Below, one piece after another: positions 1-8,567 of a stretch of 64,000 nt of DNA. A model generated the notes under the pieces. The model saw only the letters and a program-made list of their open reading frames with translations. It had not been told where the DNA came from and did no database searches. The stretch's first letter is position 1. Each line of letters begins with the position of its first letter. Source of the DNA: Shewanella canadensis (GTDB lineage: Bacteria; Pseudomonadota; Gammaproteobacteria; Enterobacterales; Shewanellaceae); contig NZ_RXNU01000013.1 of the NCBI RefSeq assembly GCF_003966225.1, positions 90,946 through 154,945 on the forward strand. The letters run 5' to 3'. Made by a program: the position numbers and the translations under genes.

Positions 1-282
1 GTCGGGACTAAAGTGCGTTGGGTGATCCCAAATCAGGGCATACGATTTAACTCGATTAAACAGGGCAGACTCTGCCGCAGCTTTAATAAGTTAGATATCA
101 CCATAGACTCGATGTTGACTATGGGGGAAACCGTCAGAATCGTCGCAAGTGTTAAGGGAGTGCGTCATCAGATTAATGCCGAGGTGCCGCTGCATTTGGC
201 ATTAAAGCTTGAGTTGGCAAAAGGGGTTAATACAACAGTCGCCTTAAAGTCTGAGTTGATCCATATTCTAGAGCATCAATAG
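1..282 (+). CDS. modC: C-terminal part of probable molybdate ABC transporter ATPase (ModC-like TOBE domain)
   Basis: The gene is cut by the left edge; an open frame runs from the first base to a TAG at 280-282. The roughly 93 visible residues contain no ATPase motifs. They resemble the C-terminal TOBE (molybdate-binding, OB-like) domain of ModC: a VRIVASVKGVRHQI strand region followed by EVPLHLALKLELAKG and an acidic/hydrophobic SELIHILE ending. ModC is the cytoplasmic nucleotide-binding subunit of the molybdate importer. moeA-moeB lie 12 kb away but are not in the same operon. Another TOBE-bearing ABC ATPase is possible because the diagnostic half is outside the window. Confidence 0.55.
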   Translation, partial: VGTKVRWVIPNQGIRFNSIKQGRLCRSFNKLDITIDSMLTMGETVRIVASVKGVRHQINAEVPLHLALKLELAKGVNTTVALKSELIHILEHQ

Positions 283-419
283 GTAAGACGTTATTTCCAG
301 GCGATAGGTGGTAACCGATATTGCCTGATCTCATTTATGATCAAACATTAATCTGGTTTCCATCTCTCCTTTACAGTTAAACGCATAAGATTAGCCTTAA
401 CTTAAACGGAGAACTCAAA

Positions 420-779
420 ATGCCTAAAAAATTAACTGGCTCTATCATTTTATCTTGTGTATTAACCTTACCTGCATTCGCAGCCTATAACGGCCCAGGC
501 GTTAATAGCCATGCAAACACGGCGGCTGAAGCTGGTAAAGCGAAAGATGACACCCCAGTAGAGTTGACTGGACATCTGGTTAAAAGCTTAGGCGATGAAA
601 AGTACCTTTTCCGGGATACGACCGGCGATATTGAGGTCGAGATTGATGATGCGCTTTGGCGTGATATCGAGGTCTCCAGCGATACCACTGTAACACTCAG
701 AGGCGAGGTCGATGATGAGTGGCAAGGTATCGAGATTGAAATTGACAGTATCGACCTGATTAACGAATCGGGTGTTTAG
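420..779 (+). CDS. YgiW/YdeI-family periplasmic OB-fold stress protein
   Basis: This 119-residue protein begins with a signal peptide (hydrophobic core about residues 8-18, probable cleavage after AFA at about 20-22). The rest is a BOF (bacterial OB-fold) domain: GHLVKSLGDEKYLFRD, IEVEIDDALW and VTLRGEVDDEW are typical of YgiW/YdeI proteins. Family members are periplasmic stress-tolerance proteins. In Escherichia coli, ygiW lies beside the qseBC two-component genes; here a QseBC-like pair lies about 700 bp downstream, which supports the call and suggests a common signal. A GGAG ribosome site at 409-412 precedes the ATG. Confidence 0.85.
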   Translation: MPKKLTGSIILSCVLTLPAFAAYNGPGVNSHANTAAEAGKAKDDTPVELTGHLVKSLGDEKYLFRDTTGDIEVEIDDALWRDIEVSSDTTVTLRGEVDDEWQGIEIEIDSIDLINESGV

Positions 780-934
780 CCATTGAGTCATCCTATAGAG
801 TCTGTAAGCATTGAAACTGCATCGACTCGGATAGGCTCAGTTGAAGTGAAATTGGCAGTAGAATTATCTGAACGGTAACGGTTTTTTCTTTATTGATATA
901 AGATGAAACGAGTATAAATGATAACGGAGGAGCG

Positions 935-1471
935 ATGGCTCGTTGGCTAGTTAGTTTAGTTCTTTTTTCAAGTACCGGTTTTTCGGGCGCATGTCTGGCT
1001 GGGGCCTCGGTATTGGAACTGCTCTCAGATGGGCAAAATATCTCTCCGCAAACATTTATGCTGCAAGTCGAGAAAGACTATCCCGGTGTAATAAGCGAAT
1101 TTGAAATAGATGTCGAGAAGGGTGAGCTAATCTATGAGATTAGCGTAATAGATACCAGTGCTGAAACCATCACAGAATTTGAGTTCAGAGCCAAAGATGG
1201 CCGACTGATCCATCAACAGGTTGAGTCTTTAGAAGCAGATGACAAAGATGAGCTTAAAGCTGTGAGTGTGATGGAAGGTGAGTCATTAACTTTTAGTTAT
1301 CTGGTTAAACAGGCGATGGCTGATAGCCAAGCGCATATTGTGGAAGCCCAACTGGATCACGACCTTAATATCAGCTATCTGGAGTTAAAACTGTTAGATG
1401 GAAACGGTAAGAGTAAGGTTGCATTCGATATTAAAACTCAACGTCCTCTACCAATGCTTAAATGGAACTAG
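935..1471 (+). CDS. exported PepSY-domain protein upstream of a two-component system
   Basis: The 178-residue protein has an N-terminal signal peptide ending near residue 23 and two PepSY-like repeats. The first, about residues 38-95, includes DYPGVISEFEIDVEKGELIYEI; the second, about 112-172, includes QAHIVEAQLDHDLNISYLEL. PepSY domains occur in periplasmic or inhibitory proteins, often next to sensor kinases, and are often linked to stress or metal sensing. The ATG follows a strong GGAGG ribosome site at 926-930. The gene ends 9 bp before the response regulator, so the three genes probably form one operon. A role in controlling the kinase is inferred from position only. Confidence 0.8.
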   Translation: MARWLVSLVLFSSTGFSGACLAGASVLELLSDGQNISPQTFMLQVEKDYPGVISEFEIDVEKGELIYEISVIDTSAETITEFEFRAKDGRLIHQQVESLEADDKDELKAVSVMEGESLTFSYLVKQAMADSQAHIVEAQLDHDLNISYLELKLLDGNGKSKVAFDIKTQRPLPMLKWN

Positions 1472-1480
1472 GTTACCTGT

Positions 1481-2158
1481 ATGAAAATTTTACTTGTTGA
1501 AGATGATGCAACCACCATCGAATATGTGGTTAAAGGCTTTATGGAGCAGGGGCATAATATCGAGACCGCAAGTGATGGTCATCAGGGCTTGCTTCTCGCG
1601 ACGAGTATGAAGTATGACCTGGTGATATTAGATCGTATGCTACCTCAACTTGACGGGTTAAAGTTACTTGCAGCACTCAGGGCTACAGGGAGTCAGACAC
1701 CGGTATTGATCCTTTCGGCCCTAAGCCATGTCGATGAGCGTGTAAAAGGCTTGAGAGCGGGTGGCGATGATTATATGACTAAGCCGTTTGCCTTCTCTGA
1801 GTTGCTTGTGCGTGCCGAAAAACTGATGCAGAGAGGCTTTTCTCAGCCTGCCGATACCGAGCTGTCCGTGGGAAACCTGGTGATGGAGTTGCTTACCCGA
1901 AAAGTGACCTTAGACGGCACCGAGCTTATGTTGCAACCTAAAGAGTTTCAACTGTTAAAGTATTTAATGGAACACCCAAACCAAGTTATTAGCCGCACAT
2001 TGTTATTCGAAGCCGTGTGGGATTACCATTTCGACCCCCGTACCAATGTGATTGATGTTCATATCGCTAAACTCAGACGTAAATTTGAAGAGCTGGGATT
2101 TGGTGAGTTGATTGAAACCGTTCGAGGTGCAGGTTATCGCCTCCGCCAAGGGCATTAA
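1481..2158 (+). CDS. OmpR-family response regulator (QseB/CusR-like)
   Basis: This is a full-length 225-residue OmpR/PhoB-type regulator. The receiver domain (about 1-115) has the acidic pair ED at residues 7-8, the phosphoacceptor D51 in LDRMLP, and the conserved K101 in TKPF. The winged-helix DNA-binding domain (about 128-222) has the usual PKEFQLLKYLMEHP and DVHIAKLRRK blocks and ends GAGYRLR. It lies between a PepSY protein and the sensor kinase. The adjacent YgiW-like gene makes QseB the closest named analogue, but the ligand and regulon cannot be read from the sequence. Confidence 0.9.
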   Translation: MKILLVEDDATTIEYVVKGFMEQGHNIETASDGHQGLLLATSMKYDLVILDRMLPQLDGLKLLAALRATGSQTPVLILSALSHVDERVKGLRAGGDDYMTKPFAFSELLVRAEKLMQRGFSQPADTELSVGNLVMELLTRKVTLDGTELMLQPKEFQLLKYLMEHPNQVISRTLLFEAVWDYHFDPRTNVIDVHIAKLRRKFEELGFGELIETVRGAGYRLRQGH

Positions 2159-3464
2159 GCCATATCAGAGTAGTGCCTGGCGCATTACCATTATCTTTTC
2201 GGCTCTTGTTACCTTAATCATAGGTACCTTGCTCTTTGGCATGTATCGACAATTGATGAACGAGCAGGAGCTGCAGACAGATCAACATCTGGCAACGGAG
2301 AAAGCCCGCTATCAACAGATGGCACTGACCTTAGATCGAAGAAGCTTCGGAATACAGGTCAAGACAGCTGATCCTAAAACCGCTCTTGTCGTATGGCGTA
2401 ATTCATTCGATCTGGTTGGCGCATTAAGTTTAATGCCCGATGATATGCCGATGCTGCCTCAAACCCGTGAGTTCCCGATATTGACCGGTGGCCCGGATAA
2501 GCTACACATCCTCACCGGCGGCTTAGTCATGACCCGCTATGGCCCGGTATTGATCGCCACACGTACCGACCAGCTCGCGACTTTGATAGACAGATTTGTT
2601 AATGCTGCCATCACGGCTCTGATGTTAACCATAGTGCTAACACTAGCCTTAGGCTATCTGTTTTCTAAGGCGATTTTACGCCGCCTTGTGCAATATAATC
2701 GTCTGAGCCGTCGCATCGAGCGGGGGGAGTATTCGACACGTTTTCCTGTCAGTTGGCGTCAAGATGAGTTCGATATGCTGGCCAGCAAGTTTAATCGGGT
2801 GCTGGACACGTTGGAGAATAATCTTACGGCAGTGAGGGGGGCGACAGACAACATTGCCCACGATCTTAGAACGCCTCTGTCACACTTAAGGATAGGTTTA
2901 GAGCAGCTGCCTGACAGGTCCTGTGAAGAGTTGCCCGAAGCCTGTGCCATATTGACCGAGAAGTTAGATCATTGCCTGGCGACGTTCGATGCCATGCTCT
3001 CACTGACCCGTATCGAAGAGGGGCAACAGACATTAGAGTTACAGGAGCTTAGTCTTAAGCTTTTATGTGAAGACCTGTTTGAGATGGCCGAAGCCATGGC
3101 TGAGATGAATCAGCAGACTCTTTCGGTGACCACGGGAACAGACGTTAAATTAACCGGTGACAAGTATCTCCTGTTCCAGGCCCTGTTTAATCTGGTCGAT
3201 AATGCGATCAAGTATGCGGGTGAAGGCGCGCATATTGAGATAGTGCAGCAGGGCAGAGAGATACAGATCCGCGACAATGGCCCCGGTATTCCCAGCGAAG
3301 CGAAAGATAGGGTCTTCGAGCGTTTGGTAAGGTTAGACCCGAGTCGCCACAATCAGGGCACAGGGTTAGGGTTATCGTTAGTGAAAGCGATTTTGGCCAG
3401 ACATGATGCACGGATTAAGTTAATGGATAACCAGCCAGGGCTAATCGTTAGTATTACTTTCTAG
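2127..3464 (+). CDS. sensor histidine kinase (QseC-like)
   Basis: The partner kinase of the preceding regulator. It has two transmembrane segments (about residues 20-39 and 157-180) enclosing a periplasmic sensor region of about 115 residues. A HAMP linker, a HisKA domain with the phosphoacceptor His in AHDLRTPLSH, and an HATPase_c domain follow (N box NLVDNAIKY, G1 box DNGPGIP, G2 box GTGLGLSLV). The start is uncertain. The frame opens inside the regulator gene, with TTG at 2112 and GTG at 2127 as candidates and no good ribosome site. I chose the GTG, which overlaps the regulator gene by 32 bp. Confidence 0.88.
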   Translation: MQVIASAKGIKPYQSSAWRITIIFSALVTLIIGTLLFGMYRQLMNEQELQTDQHLATEKARYQQMALTLDRRSFGIQVKTADPKTALVVWRNSFDLVGALSLMPDDMPMLPQTREFPILTGGPDKLHILTGGLVMTRYGPVLIATRTDQLATLIDRFVNAAITALMLTIVLTLALGYLFSKAILRRLVQYNRLSRRIERGEYSTRFPVSWRQDEFDMLASKFNRVLDTLENNLTAVRGATDNIAHDLRTPLSHLRIGLEQLPDRSCEELPEACAILTEKLDHCLATFDAMLSLTRIEEGQQTLELQELSLKLLCEDLFEMAEAMAEMNQQTLSVTTGTDVKLTGDKYLLFQALFNLVDNAIKYAGEGAHIEIVQQGREIQIRDNGPGIPSEAKDRVFERLVRLDPSRHNQGTGLGLSLVKAILARHDARIKLMDNQPGLIVSITF

Positions 3465-3509
3465 CGCACCAATATTTTCTTTTATATATAGACAGTGAGC
3501 AGACGATAG

Positions 3510-4184
3510 ATGTACCAGATAATTGCAGATGAAGCAGATTTTTTAGTGATATCTAAATCCCACGATGTCCACTTTCACAGCCAGGATGGGACGGCAGGGG
3601 TTATGGCCCAGGTTGAACAAGATCTCGGAGTGAAACTCTTCTCAGTTCATCGACTCGACACCCTGACTTCCGGGTTATTGTTGTTTGCCAAGAGTCGTCA
3701 GGCCGCTGCGGAGTTTACGCAACTTTTTACTGAACATAAGGTTCAGAAATATTACGTAGCGATAGCGAAAGGAAAACCAAAGAAGAAGCAAGGTTGGGTG
3801 GTCGGAGATATGGCCAAATCTCGTCGCAGCATGTACAAGCTAATGCGTACGATGGAGAACCCTGCGATGACACAGTTTTTTTCTCAATCTGTTGCCGAAG
3901 GCGTTAGGTTGTATCTGCTTAAACCTTTGAGCGGAAAGACCCATCAATTAAGGGTGGCACTTGCCAGTATCGGTGTGCCAATTTTAGGTGATCGGCTTTA
4001 TGGCGGCGGCGAGGCTGAACGGGGCTATCTGCATGCTTTTAGCTTAAGTTTTATCTTTCGCGCTAAGGCGTACCAATACTTGAACTACCCGGCGAAAGGC
4101 GCTGAATTTACAACTCCTGATGCAATTAAGCAGTTGCAAATATGGTCGGAGCCTGAGAAGTTAGATTGGCCAAAACGAAAATGA
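3510..4184 (+). CDS. RluA-family pseudouridine synthase (TIGR01621 type)
   Basis: The 224-residue protein has the RluA-family catalytic motif HRLDTLTSGLLLF (about residues 48-60), whose Asp is the nucleophile. It also has the later family block KPLSGKTHQLRVALASIGVPILGDRLYGG. There is no S4 domain, and it is shorter than RluA/RluC/RluD, matching the TIGR01621 Rlu-A-like subgroup. It should isomerise a uridine in an RNA to pseudouridine; the target site is not known to me. It is a single gene between the two-component system and the small Pmp3-like gene. Confidence 0.87.
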   Translation: MYQIIADEADFLVISKSHDVHFHSQDGTAGVMAQVEQDLGVKLFSVHRLDTLTSGLLLFAKSRQAAAEFTQLFTEHKVQKYYVAIAKGKPKKKQGWVVGDMAKSRRSMYKLMRTMENPAMTQFFSQSVAEGVRLYLLKPLSGKTHQLRVALASIGVPILGDRLYGGGEAERGYLHAFSLSFIFRAKAYQYLNYPAKGAEFTTPDAIKQLQIWSEPEKLDWPKRK

Positions 4185-4207
4185 ATTATTTTTAGGGAGA
4201 TCTCTTA

Positions 4208-4372
4208 ATGGACACCAATAAGTTATTACTCATTATTATCGCTATCTTGCTACCACCTGTCGCCGTATTCCTGAAATCGGGTGTAGGTAAAGACCTGTTG
4301 ATTAACATCATCCTATGCTTGCTCTTCTTTATTCCTGGTCTGCTGCATGCGCTCTGGGTTGTGACTAAGTAA
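4208..4372 (+). CDS. Pmp3/YqaE (UPF0057) family small membrane protein
   Basis: A 54-residue protein, MDTNKLLLII... to ...HALWVVTK, with a clear GGGAG ribosome site at 4194-4198. It has two hydrophobic segments (about residues 6-22 and 29-46) separated by a short KSGVGKD loop. The sequence LLPPVAVFLKSGVGKDLLINIILCL is the Pmp3/YqaE family signature. Members are small two-helix inner-membrane proteins linked to membrane potential or salt stress in yeast and plants; the bacterial role is unclear. It is 24 bp downstream of the pseudouridine synthase gene. A longer minus-strand frame over the same bases is a shadow. Confidence 0.85.
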   Translation: MDTNKLLLIIIAILLPPVAVFLKSGVGKDLLINIILCLLFFIPGLLHALWVVTK

Positions 4373-4422
4373 CCCGAGTTCAGGTTAAGTAACCTGCTCA
4401 AGTAGAGGGTGTTTGACAGATA

Positions 4423-4446
4423 AAATGCAGCCAAATGGCTGCATTT
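4423..4446. terminator. bidirectional intrinsic terminator
   Basis: A perfect 10-bp stem (AAATGCAGCC / GGCTGCATTT) with a 4-base loop lies between two convergent genes, the Pmp3-like gene and the periplasmic binding protein gene. T-rich runs on both sides suit use from either strand. Confidence 0.7.
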
Positions 4447-4474
4447 CTATTGAGAGGCTGTAGGTCTGTACCGA

Positions 4475-5254
4475 TTAGTCTATCTCTCCTGTAACTATTT
4501 TCTCATAGATGCCATTCGAGTGGATAATCTCTATCCCCTTATCTAATGCCTTTGCGAGTGCTTCAGAGCCTGGATGTTTTCGAGAGAAGGCAAGGTGGAT
4601 TCTGCTCTCTTTATTCGGGAAGCCTCTGTATAAGCTTGTTGAGTCCAACTTCATCTTATTCAGGGTGTACTTTGCCACCTCATCGTACATGATCACGGCA
4701 TCGACTCTGCCAGCGAGCAATATATTGATGAGTTGAGTCTGACTGGAGACCTTAAGCTCTCTGAATCTGTGCTGCTCATGTTCAAATGTCTGCCCATATT
4801 CGTAGCCGAAAATCCGTCCAACTTTAAAATCGTCAGGAAGATCGTTAATGTTGGCGTATTGATCCCCATCTTCCGGACGGAAAAAGAATGAGGATTTAGC
4901 AATGAACAGGGCTGAATTGCCAAATAGATAAATAGCCTCAGTGGAGGCTTGTTTGCTCACATTAAACCCGCCAACGACATTGCCACTCTTAATACCGTAA
5001 AGCACTCTTGCGTAGGGTAACACCTGGATTTTCGGTGTAATACCAACGGCCGAAAATGCATGTTTTACTATGGATGTCGACAGGCCCTCTCCCATTTCGT
5101 CGGCATAGGGAGGCCAGCTATTTTCTACCGCTATGATAGGAGATCGTGTCGTTTCCTGAGAGAACGTTTGTCGCTCTGCGGCTGAGCTAGTTAAGCTAAT
5201 CAGAAAAAGAATAACGGGCAGAGTCGCCAGAGAAAAGTGTACCTGTATTGTCAT
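4475..5254 (-). CDS. periplasmic solute-binding protein, family 3 (amino-acid type)
   Basis: A 259-residue protein with a signal peptide (cleavage near residue 25, after SSA) followed by an SBP_bac_3 fold. The first lobe starts PIIAVENSWPPYADE, and conserved blocks include VGRIFGYEYGQ, LLAGRVDAVIMYDEVA and LAFSRKHPGSEALAKALDKGI. Solitary members of this family in Shewanella often lack a cognate permease gene nearby, and none is present here. The ligand cannot be inferred. The protein may deliver a substrate to a distant permease or act as a periplasmic sensor. Confidence 0.82.
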   Translation of the reverse strand: MTIQVHFSLATLPVILFLISLTSSAAERQTFSQETTRSPIIAVENSWPPYADEMGEGLSTSIVKHAFSAVGITPKIQVLPYARVLYGIKSGNVVGGFNVSKQASTEAIYLFGNSALFIAKSSFFFRPEDGDQYANINDLPDDFKVGRIFGYEYGQTFEHEQHRFRELKVSSQTQLINILLAGRVDAVIMYDEVAKYTLNKMKLDSTSLYRGFPNKESRIHLAFSRKHPGSEALAKALDKGIEIIHSNGIYEKIVTGEID

Positions 5255-5400
5255 GGCAAGGCTTAAAGTTAATAGTTCGTTTAAGTAATGCTAATATAAA
5301 TCTGGTGCAGTGCAAATAAAAGATGGCGTGTGCATTTAGGTATTATGTGCCCTGCTGATATATAATGGCCGGCTGATTAAAGCGTTGACCGGGCCGCAAG

Positions 5401-5559
5401 ATGAATCGAAAGAAAAAGATCAACCAAACACTCAAAGGCAAAGCGAAAAAAGCCAACGCCAAGCTGCACGGCCATAATAAGCCCAAATATATCTCTAAAG
5501 ATGAGCGCGCCAGACTCGCCTTAGAGGAGCAACAAGAGAGTATTACAACAGCAGATTGA
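5401..5559 (+). CDS. DUF2986 small basic protein
   Basis: A 52-residue Lys-rich protein starting MNRKKKINQTLKGKAKKANAKL and containing HNKPKYISKDERARLALEEQ, the DUF2986 pattern found in Shewanella, Vibrio and relatives. It has no signal peptide or membrane segment. Its high positive charge would suit RNA or ribosome binding, but no function is established to my knowledge. It is a monocistronic gene; the opposite-strand frame over the same bases is a shadow. Confidence 0.8.
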   Translation: MNRKKKINQTLKGKAKKANAKLHGHNKPKYISKDERARLALEEQQESITTAD

Positions 5560-5895
5560 GCTAAATCCGAGCATATCCAGATAGGGTTCCTGCCATATAT
5601 GTCTGTCAAACACCTTCAGCCCCCCCGAATGCTTGATTGTTAATTCACCTTTGTGGTGAATTATCATCCTAACAATGTATTTTTCCCTCTTTATTTGCGA
5701 CGAATATGCCCTTTTGCTAATTCGGCAATACCGTAAACATGGAGAGTTGTGGCAGAATGCCCGGCTGTCTCATCATAAGTGCCGAACATCTCTCTTTGTT
5801 CAGCGCTGACCGAAAGAAAGTAAAGTTATTGATAGCCTGAATTTTGATGTTTCAGGTTAACGTAGTTTGGCTTTACATATTCAAATAGGAGTTTC
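5560..5895 (+). other. intergenic region upstream of gltS with one hairpin
   Basis: There is no gene here. A perfect hairpin (AATTCACC / GGTGAATT, 5-base loop) lies at 5642-5662, without a T-run on either strand. The gltS promoter should lie in the second half. The gltS start is set by an AGGAG site at 5887-5891. I could not name a regulator site. Confidence 0.5.
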
Positions 5896-7119
5896 ATGAA
5901 TACAGTTTATTCAATAGGTGAACTAGAGTCGTTCTTAGTGGCAATTTTGGTGCTTTTCATTGGCCATTTTGTCAATCGTCACGTTGCCTCATTCAGGAAA
6001 TATAATATTCCTGAACCTATCGTCGGTGGCCTGATTGTCGCCGCGATCATCACAATTCTGCACTTTAATAATGTTGCATTGGAATTTACTCTGTCGATGC
6101 AAAACACCCTGATGCTGATGTTTTTCAGTACGGTTGGTTTAGCGGCAAGTTATAAGTTATTGCTCAAGGGAGGCAGTAAGGTCTTTATCTTCTTAGGTAT
6201 CGCTTCCCTCTATATCGTGATCCAAAATGCTGTCGGTGTCAGTTTAGCTACGACGCTGGGGTTAGAACCTCTTATGGGGCTCATTGCCGGTTCCATCACC
6301 CTATCGGGTGGTCATGGAACAGGGGCGGCGTGGGCACAAACCTTTTCAGACACTTATGGCATTAATACCCTCGAGTTCGCCATGGCTGCGGCTACCTTTG
6401 GCCTGGTGATGGGCGGGATAATCGGTGGTCCGGTTGCCCAGAGGCTAATCAATAAGAATAACTTACTCTCTTCATATGGCGTAGGCGGTAACCATCACAA
6501 AGATCACCCGGATCTCCTCACCTACGATCAGTTAGAAGAGGACAGAGTGACGGCTAAGAGTATCCTCGAGGTACTCTTCCTGCTGCTCCTATGTGTAGCG
6601 GGGGCTAAGTGGATCGGTTCGCTGGTGTCCACTATGGATATTGGTTGGCTGAAAATGCCAGACTTTGTCTATGCGCTGTTTTTAGGCGTGGTGATCACCA
6701 ATATCACTGAGTTATCTCGTGGTTATAAGATAAACAGTGAGAGTGTCGATGTCTTGGGGACGGTCTCTTTATCTCTGTTTCTGGCTATGGCATTGATGAA
6801 CCTGAAACTTTGGGAAATATTCGATCTTGCCGTGCCTTTATTGATAATCCTGTTGGTGCAAACTATCACCTTAGCGTTCTTTGCCTATTTCGTGACGTTC
6901 CGATTGATGGGAAGTAACTACGATGCTGCCGTGATGGCTGGTGGTCATTGTGGTTTTGGTATGGGAGCAACACCTACGGCCGTAATGAATATGGGCGCGC
7001 TCGTTTCGAGAACGGGTCCGTCGCCACAAGCCTTTATGGTAGTACCTATCGTCGGAGCTTTCTTCATCGATATTGTGAATGCGATTATTCTGCAGGGCTA
7101 CTTAAGCTTTGTCGGTTAA
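5896..7119 (+). CDS. gltS: sodium/glutamate symporter GltS
   Basis: The 407-residue integral inner-membrane protein matches GltS in length and sequence. It has an inverted-repeat architecture of about ten membrane helices with Gly-rich re-entrant segments: SGGHGTGAAWAQTF in the first half (about 135-148) and GGHCGFGMGATPTAVMNM in the second (about 350-367). These two GGHxGxGxG loops are the hallmark substrate/ion-binding elements of the family. It imports L-glutamate coupled to Na+. It is monocistronic, followed by two hairpins, the second with a T-run. Confidence 0.95.
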   Translation: MNTVYSIGELESFLVAILVLFIGHFVNRHVASFRKYNIPEPIVGGLIVAAIITILHFNNVALEFTLSMQNTLMLMFFSTVGLAASYKLLLKGGSKVFIFLGIASLYIVIQNAVGVSLATTLGLEPLMGLIAGSITLSGGHGTGAAWAQTFSDTYGINTLEFAMAAATFGLVMGGIIGGPVAQRLINKNNLLSSYGVGGNHHKDHPDLLTYDQLEEDRVTAKSILEVLFLLLLCVAGAKWIGSLVSTMDIGWLKMPDFVYALFLGVVITNITELSRGYKINSESVDVLGTVSLSLFLAMALMNLKLWEIFDLAVPLLIILLVQTITLAFFAYFVTFRLMGSNYDAAVMAGGHCGFGMGATPTAVMNMGALVSRTGPSPQAFMVVPIVGAFFIDIVNAIILQGYLSFVG

Positions 7120-7145
7120 GCCTAAACTAAAGCTATAGCGCAAGT

Positions 7146-7177
7146 GCTCCCAAATATTCTTAATGATGTTTGGGAGC
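7146..7177. repeat. hairpin downstream of gltS
   Basis: A perfect 9-bp inverted repeat, GCTCCCAAA / TTTGGGAGC, with a 14-base loop and no T-run. It is the first of two hairpins after gltS and may stabilise the mRNA 3' end. Confidence 0.55.
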
Positions 7178-7189
7178 CGATACAGATAG

Positions 7190-7230
7190 AAAGCACTTCT
7201 TATACCGATTGGTATATGAGGTGCTTTTTT
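7190..7230 (+). terminator. intrinsic terminator of gltS with repeat-like core
   Basis: The stem AAAGCACTTC / GAGGTGCTTT has one mismatch and is followed by six Ts. The upper stem is a separate palindrome, TATACC-GATT-GGTATA at 7201-7216, closely matching the terminal repeats of the MITE-like element near 27.8-28.1 kb. Confidence 0.8.
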
Positions 7231-7380
7231 GTTTCCGTTCTCAACACACCTCTACAAACCAGCTAAAAATCCAGACTCCTGAACCGGAAAGAGACAAATA
7301 ATTTACAATCGGTGCAATCAAACAGGGTCTAGTATTCGTTATAGAGATGAACACTTCATTTTCTATAAGGACAGAACGAT

Positions 7381-7665
7381 ATGAACTCTACTAACAAAGC
7401 CCTCGGATTAACTGTGGCAGGTATTTTGGCTGCGGGAATATCCATGGGGGCCAACGCGGTTCCTGAACAGCCCACGCAGTGGGAAAAATGTGCGGGTATT
7501 GCCAAGGCTGGGGCAAACGATTGCGGTGCGCTCGATGGCAGTCATGGCTGCGCCGGACAAGCTAAGACTGACAACTTACCCAATGAGTGGGTCTATGTGC
7601 CTGCCGGAACGTGTGAAAAGATCACTGGCGGCATCGTTAAAGCCGTGAAACCGGCTAAATCCTGA
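7381..7665 (+). CDS. bufA: bufferin-type (DUF2282, BufA1-like) Cys-peptide precursor
   Basis: A 94-residue precursor with a Sec-type signal peptide (about 1-26, ending GANA) and four cysteines in the mature part: C37, C48, C57 and C78. The spacing EKCAGIAKAGANDCG and HGCAGQAKTDN is the DUF2282/BufA1 signature. Family members are ribosomally made peptides whose core cysteines are modified by the neighbouring MNIO enzyme (to thiooxazole-type groups in studied cases). They are exported to buffer copper or other metals. The stop overlaps the next start as TGATG, so translation of precursor and enzyme should be coupled. Which cysteines are modified, and the metal bound, are not visible. Confidence 0.9.
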   Translation: MNSTNKALGLTVAGILAAGISMGANAVPEQPTQWEKCAGIAKAGANDCGALDGSHGCAGQAKTDNLPNEWVYVPAGTCEKITGGIVKAVKPAKS

Positions 7666-8567
7666 TGAAGCGGGGGAGTCTGAACGGTGCAGGAATTGGC
7701 CTGCGCATCCCCCATGTGCAGCAGATCTTAGCTGCCGATGAATCCGATATTCCCTGGTTTGAGGTATTAGCGGATAACTGGTTAGTCGAGGGAGGGCTGA
7801 ATAAGCAGATGCTCGAGGCCATTGCCGAACGTTACCCTCTGGTGCTTCACAGTGTAGGGCTATCCTTAGGTGGTTTACCCGCCATAGACCTGGACTATCT
7901 GGCACAAATCAGAGCGTTAAAGGAGGCTACGGGCGCCCTCTGGTATTCAGAGCATGCGAGCTTCTCTGGTAATGCCGGGCGTAAGGTACCCGATCTCCTG
8001 CCCTTACCCTATACCGAAGAGGCGGTGAAACACCTGAGCCGACGTATTATTCAGGTGCAGGAGTTTATGGGTGAAAGAATTCTGCTTGAAAACGTGTCTA
8101 CCTATGTAAGTTGTCAATTTAATGAGCTGACCGAAGGTGAGTTTCTCGCGGCGGTAGCGAAAGAAGCCGATTGCTATCTGCTGTTAGATATCAATAACGC
8201 CTATGTCACGGCTAAGAATTTCAATCAGGATATGCAGGCATTTATGGAGGCTATTCCGGTGGAGCGGGTGAAACAGATCCACCTCGCGGGCTTCCATGAT
8301 AAGGGGGACTTCTTGCTCGATGCCCATAACCATCCGGTAGACAAAGAGGTATGGCAGGAATTCGAGCATTTTATTGCCAAAAATGGAGCCATACCCAGCA
8401 TGATCGAGTGGGATAATGACTTGCCACCACTGGAGAGATTGCTCGCCGAACGAAATATCGCAGCGGCTATATTACAGGCCGCCGATGATAATCGGCTCTC
8501 GAGTGAGAGCCAAAGTGGTTCTCGCAGGAAAGCTGAGGGAGACAGAGGAGTAGGGCAATGCGTTTAG
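7665..8567 (+). CDS. bufB: MNIO (DUF692) multinuclear iron enzyme, BufB-like
   Basis: This 300-residue DUF692 protein has a TIM-barrel fold binding two or three irons. Visible family blocks with likely metal or catalytic residues are LVLHSVGLSLGG (His near residue 62), YSEHASFS (Glu/His near 95), ILLENVSTY, CYLLLDINNAYVTAKN, and QIHLAGFHDKG with the later DAHNHPV (His/Asp). MNIO enzymes oxidatively modify cysteines of the precursor peptide, using O2 and a mixed-valence iron centre. The last 30 or so residues are hydrophilic and look like an unconserved tail. It overlaps bufA by 1 nt and bufC by 10 nt. Confidence 0.92.
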   Translation: MKRGSLNGAGIGLRIPHVQQILAADESDIPWFEVLADNWLVEGGLNKQMLEAIAERYPLVLHSVGLSLGGLPAIDLDYLAQIRALKEATGALWYSEHASFSGNAGRKVPDLLPLPYTEEAVKHLSRRIIQVQEFMGERILLENVSTYVSCQFNELTEGEFLAAVAKEADCYLLLDINNAYVTAKNFNQDMQAFMEAIPVERVKQIHLAGFHDKGDFLLDAHNHPVDKEVWQEFEHFIAKNGAIPSMIEWDNDLPPLERLLAERNIAAAILQAADDNRLSSESQSGSRRKAEGDRGVGQCV

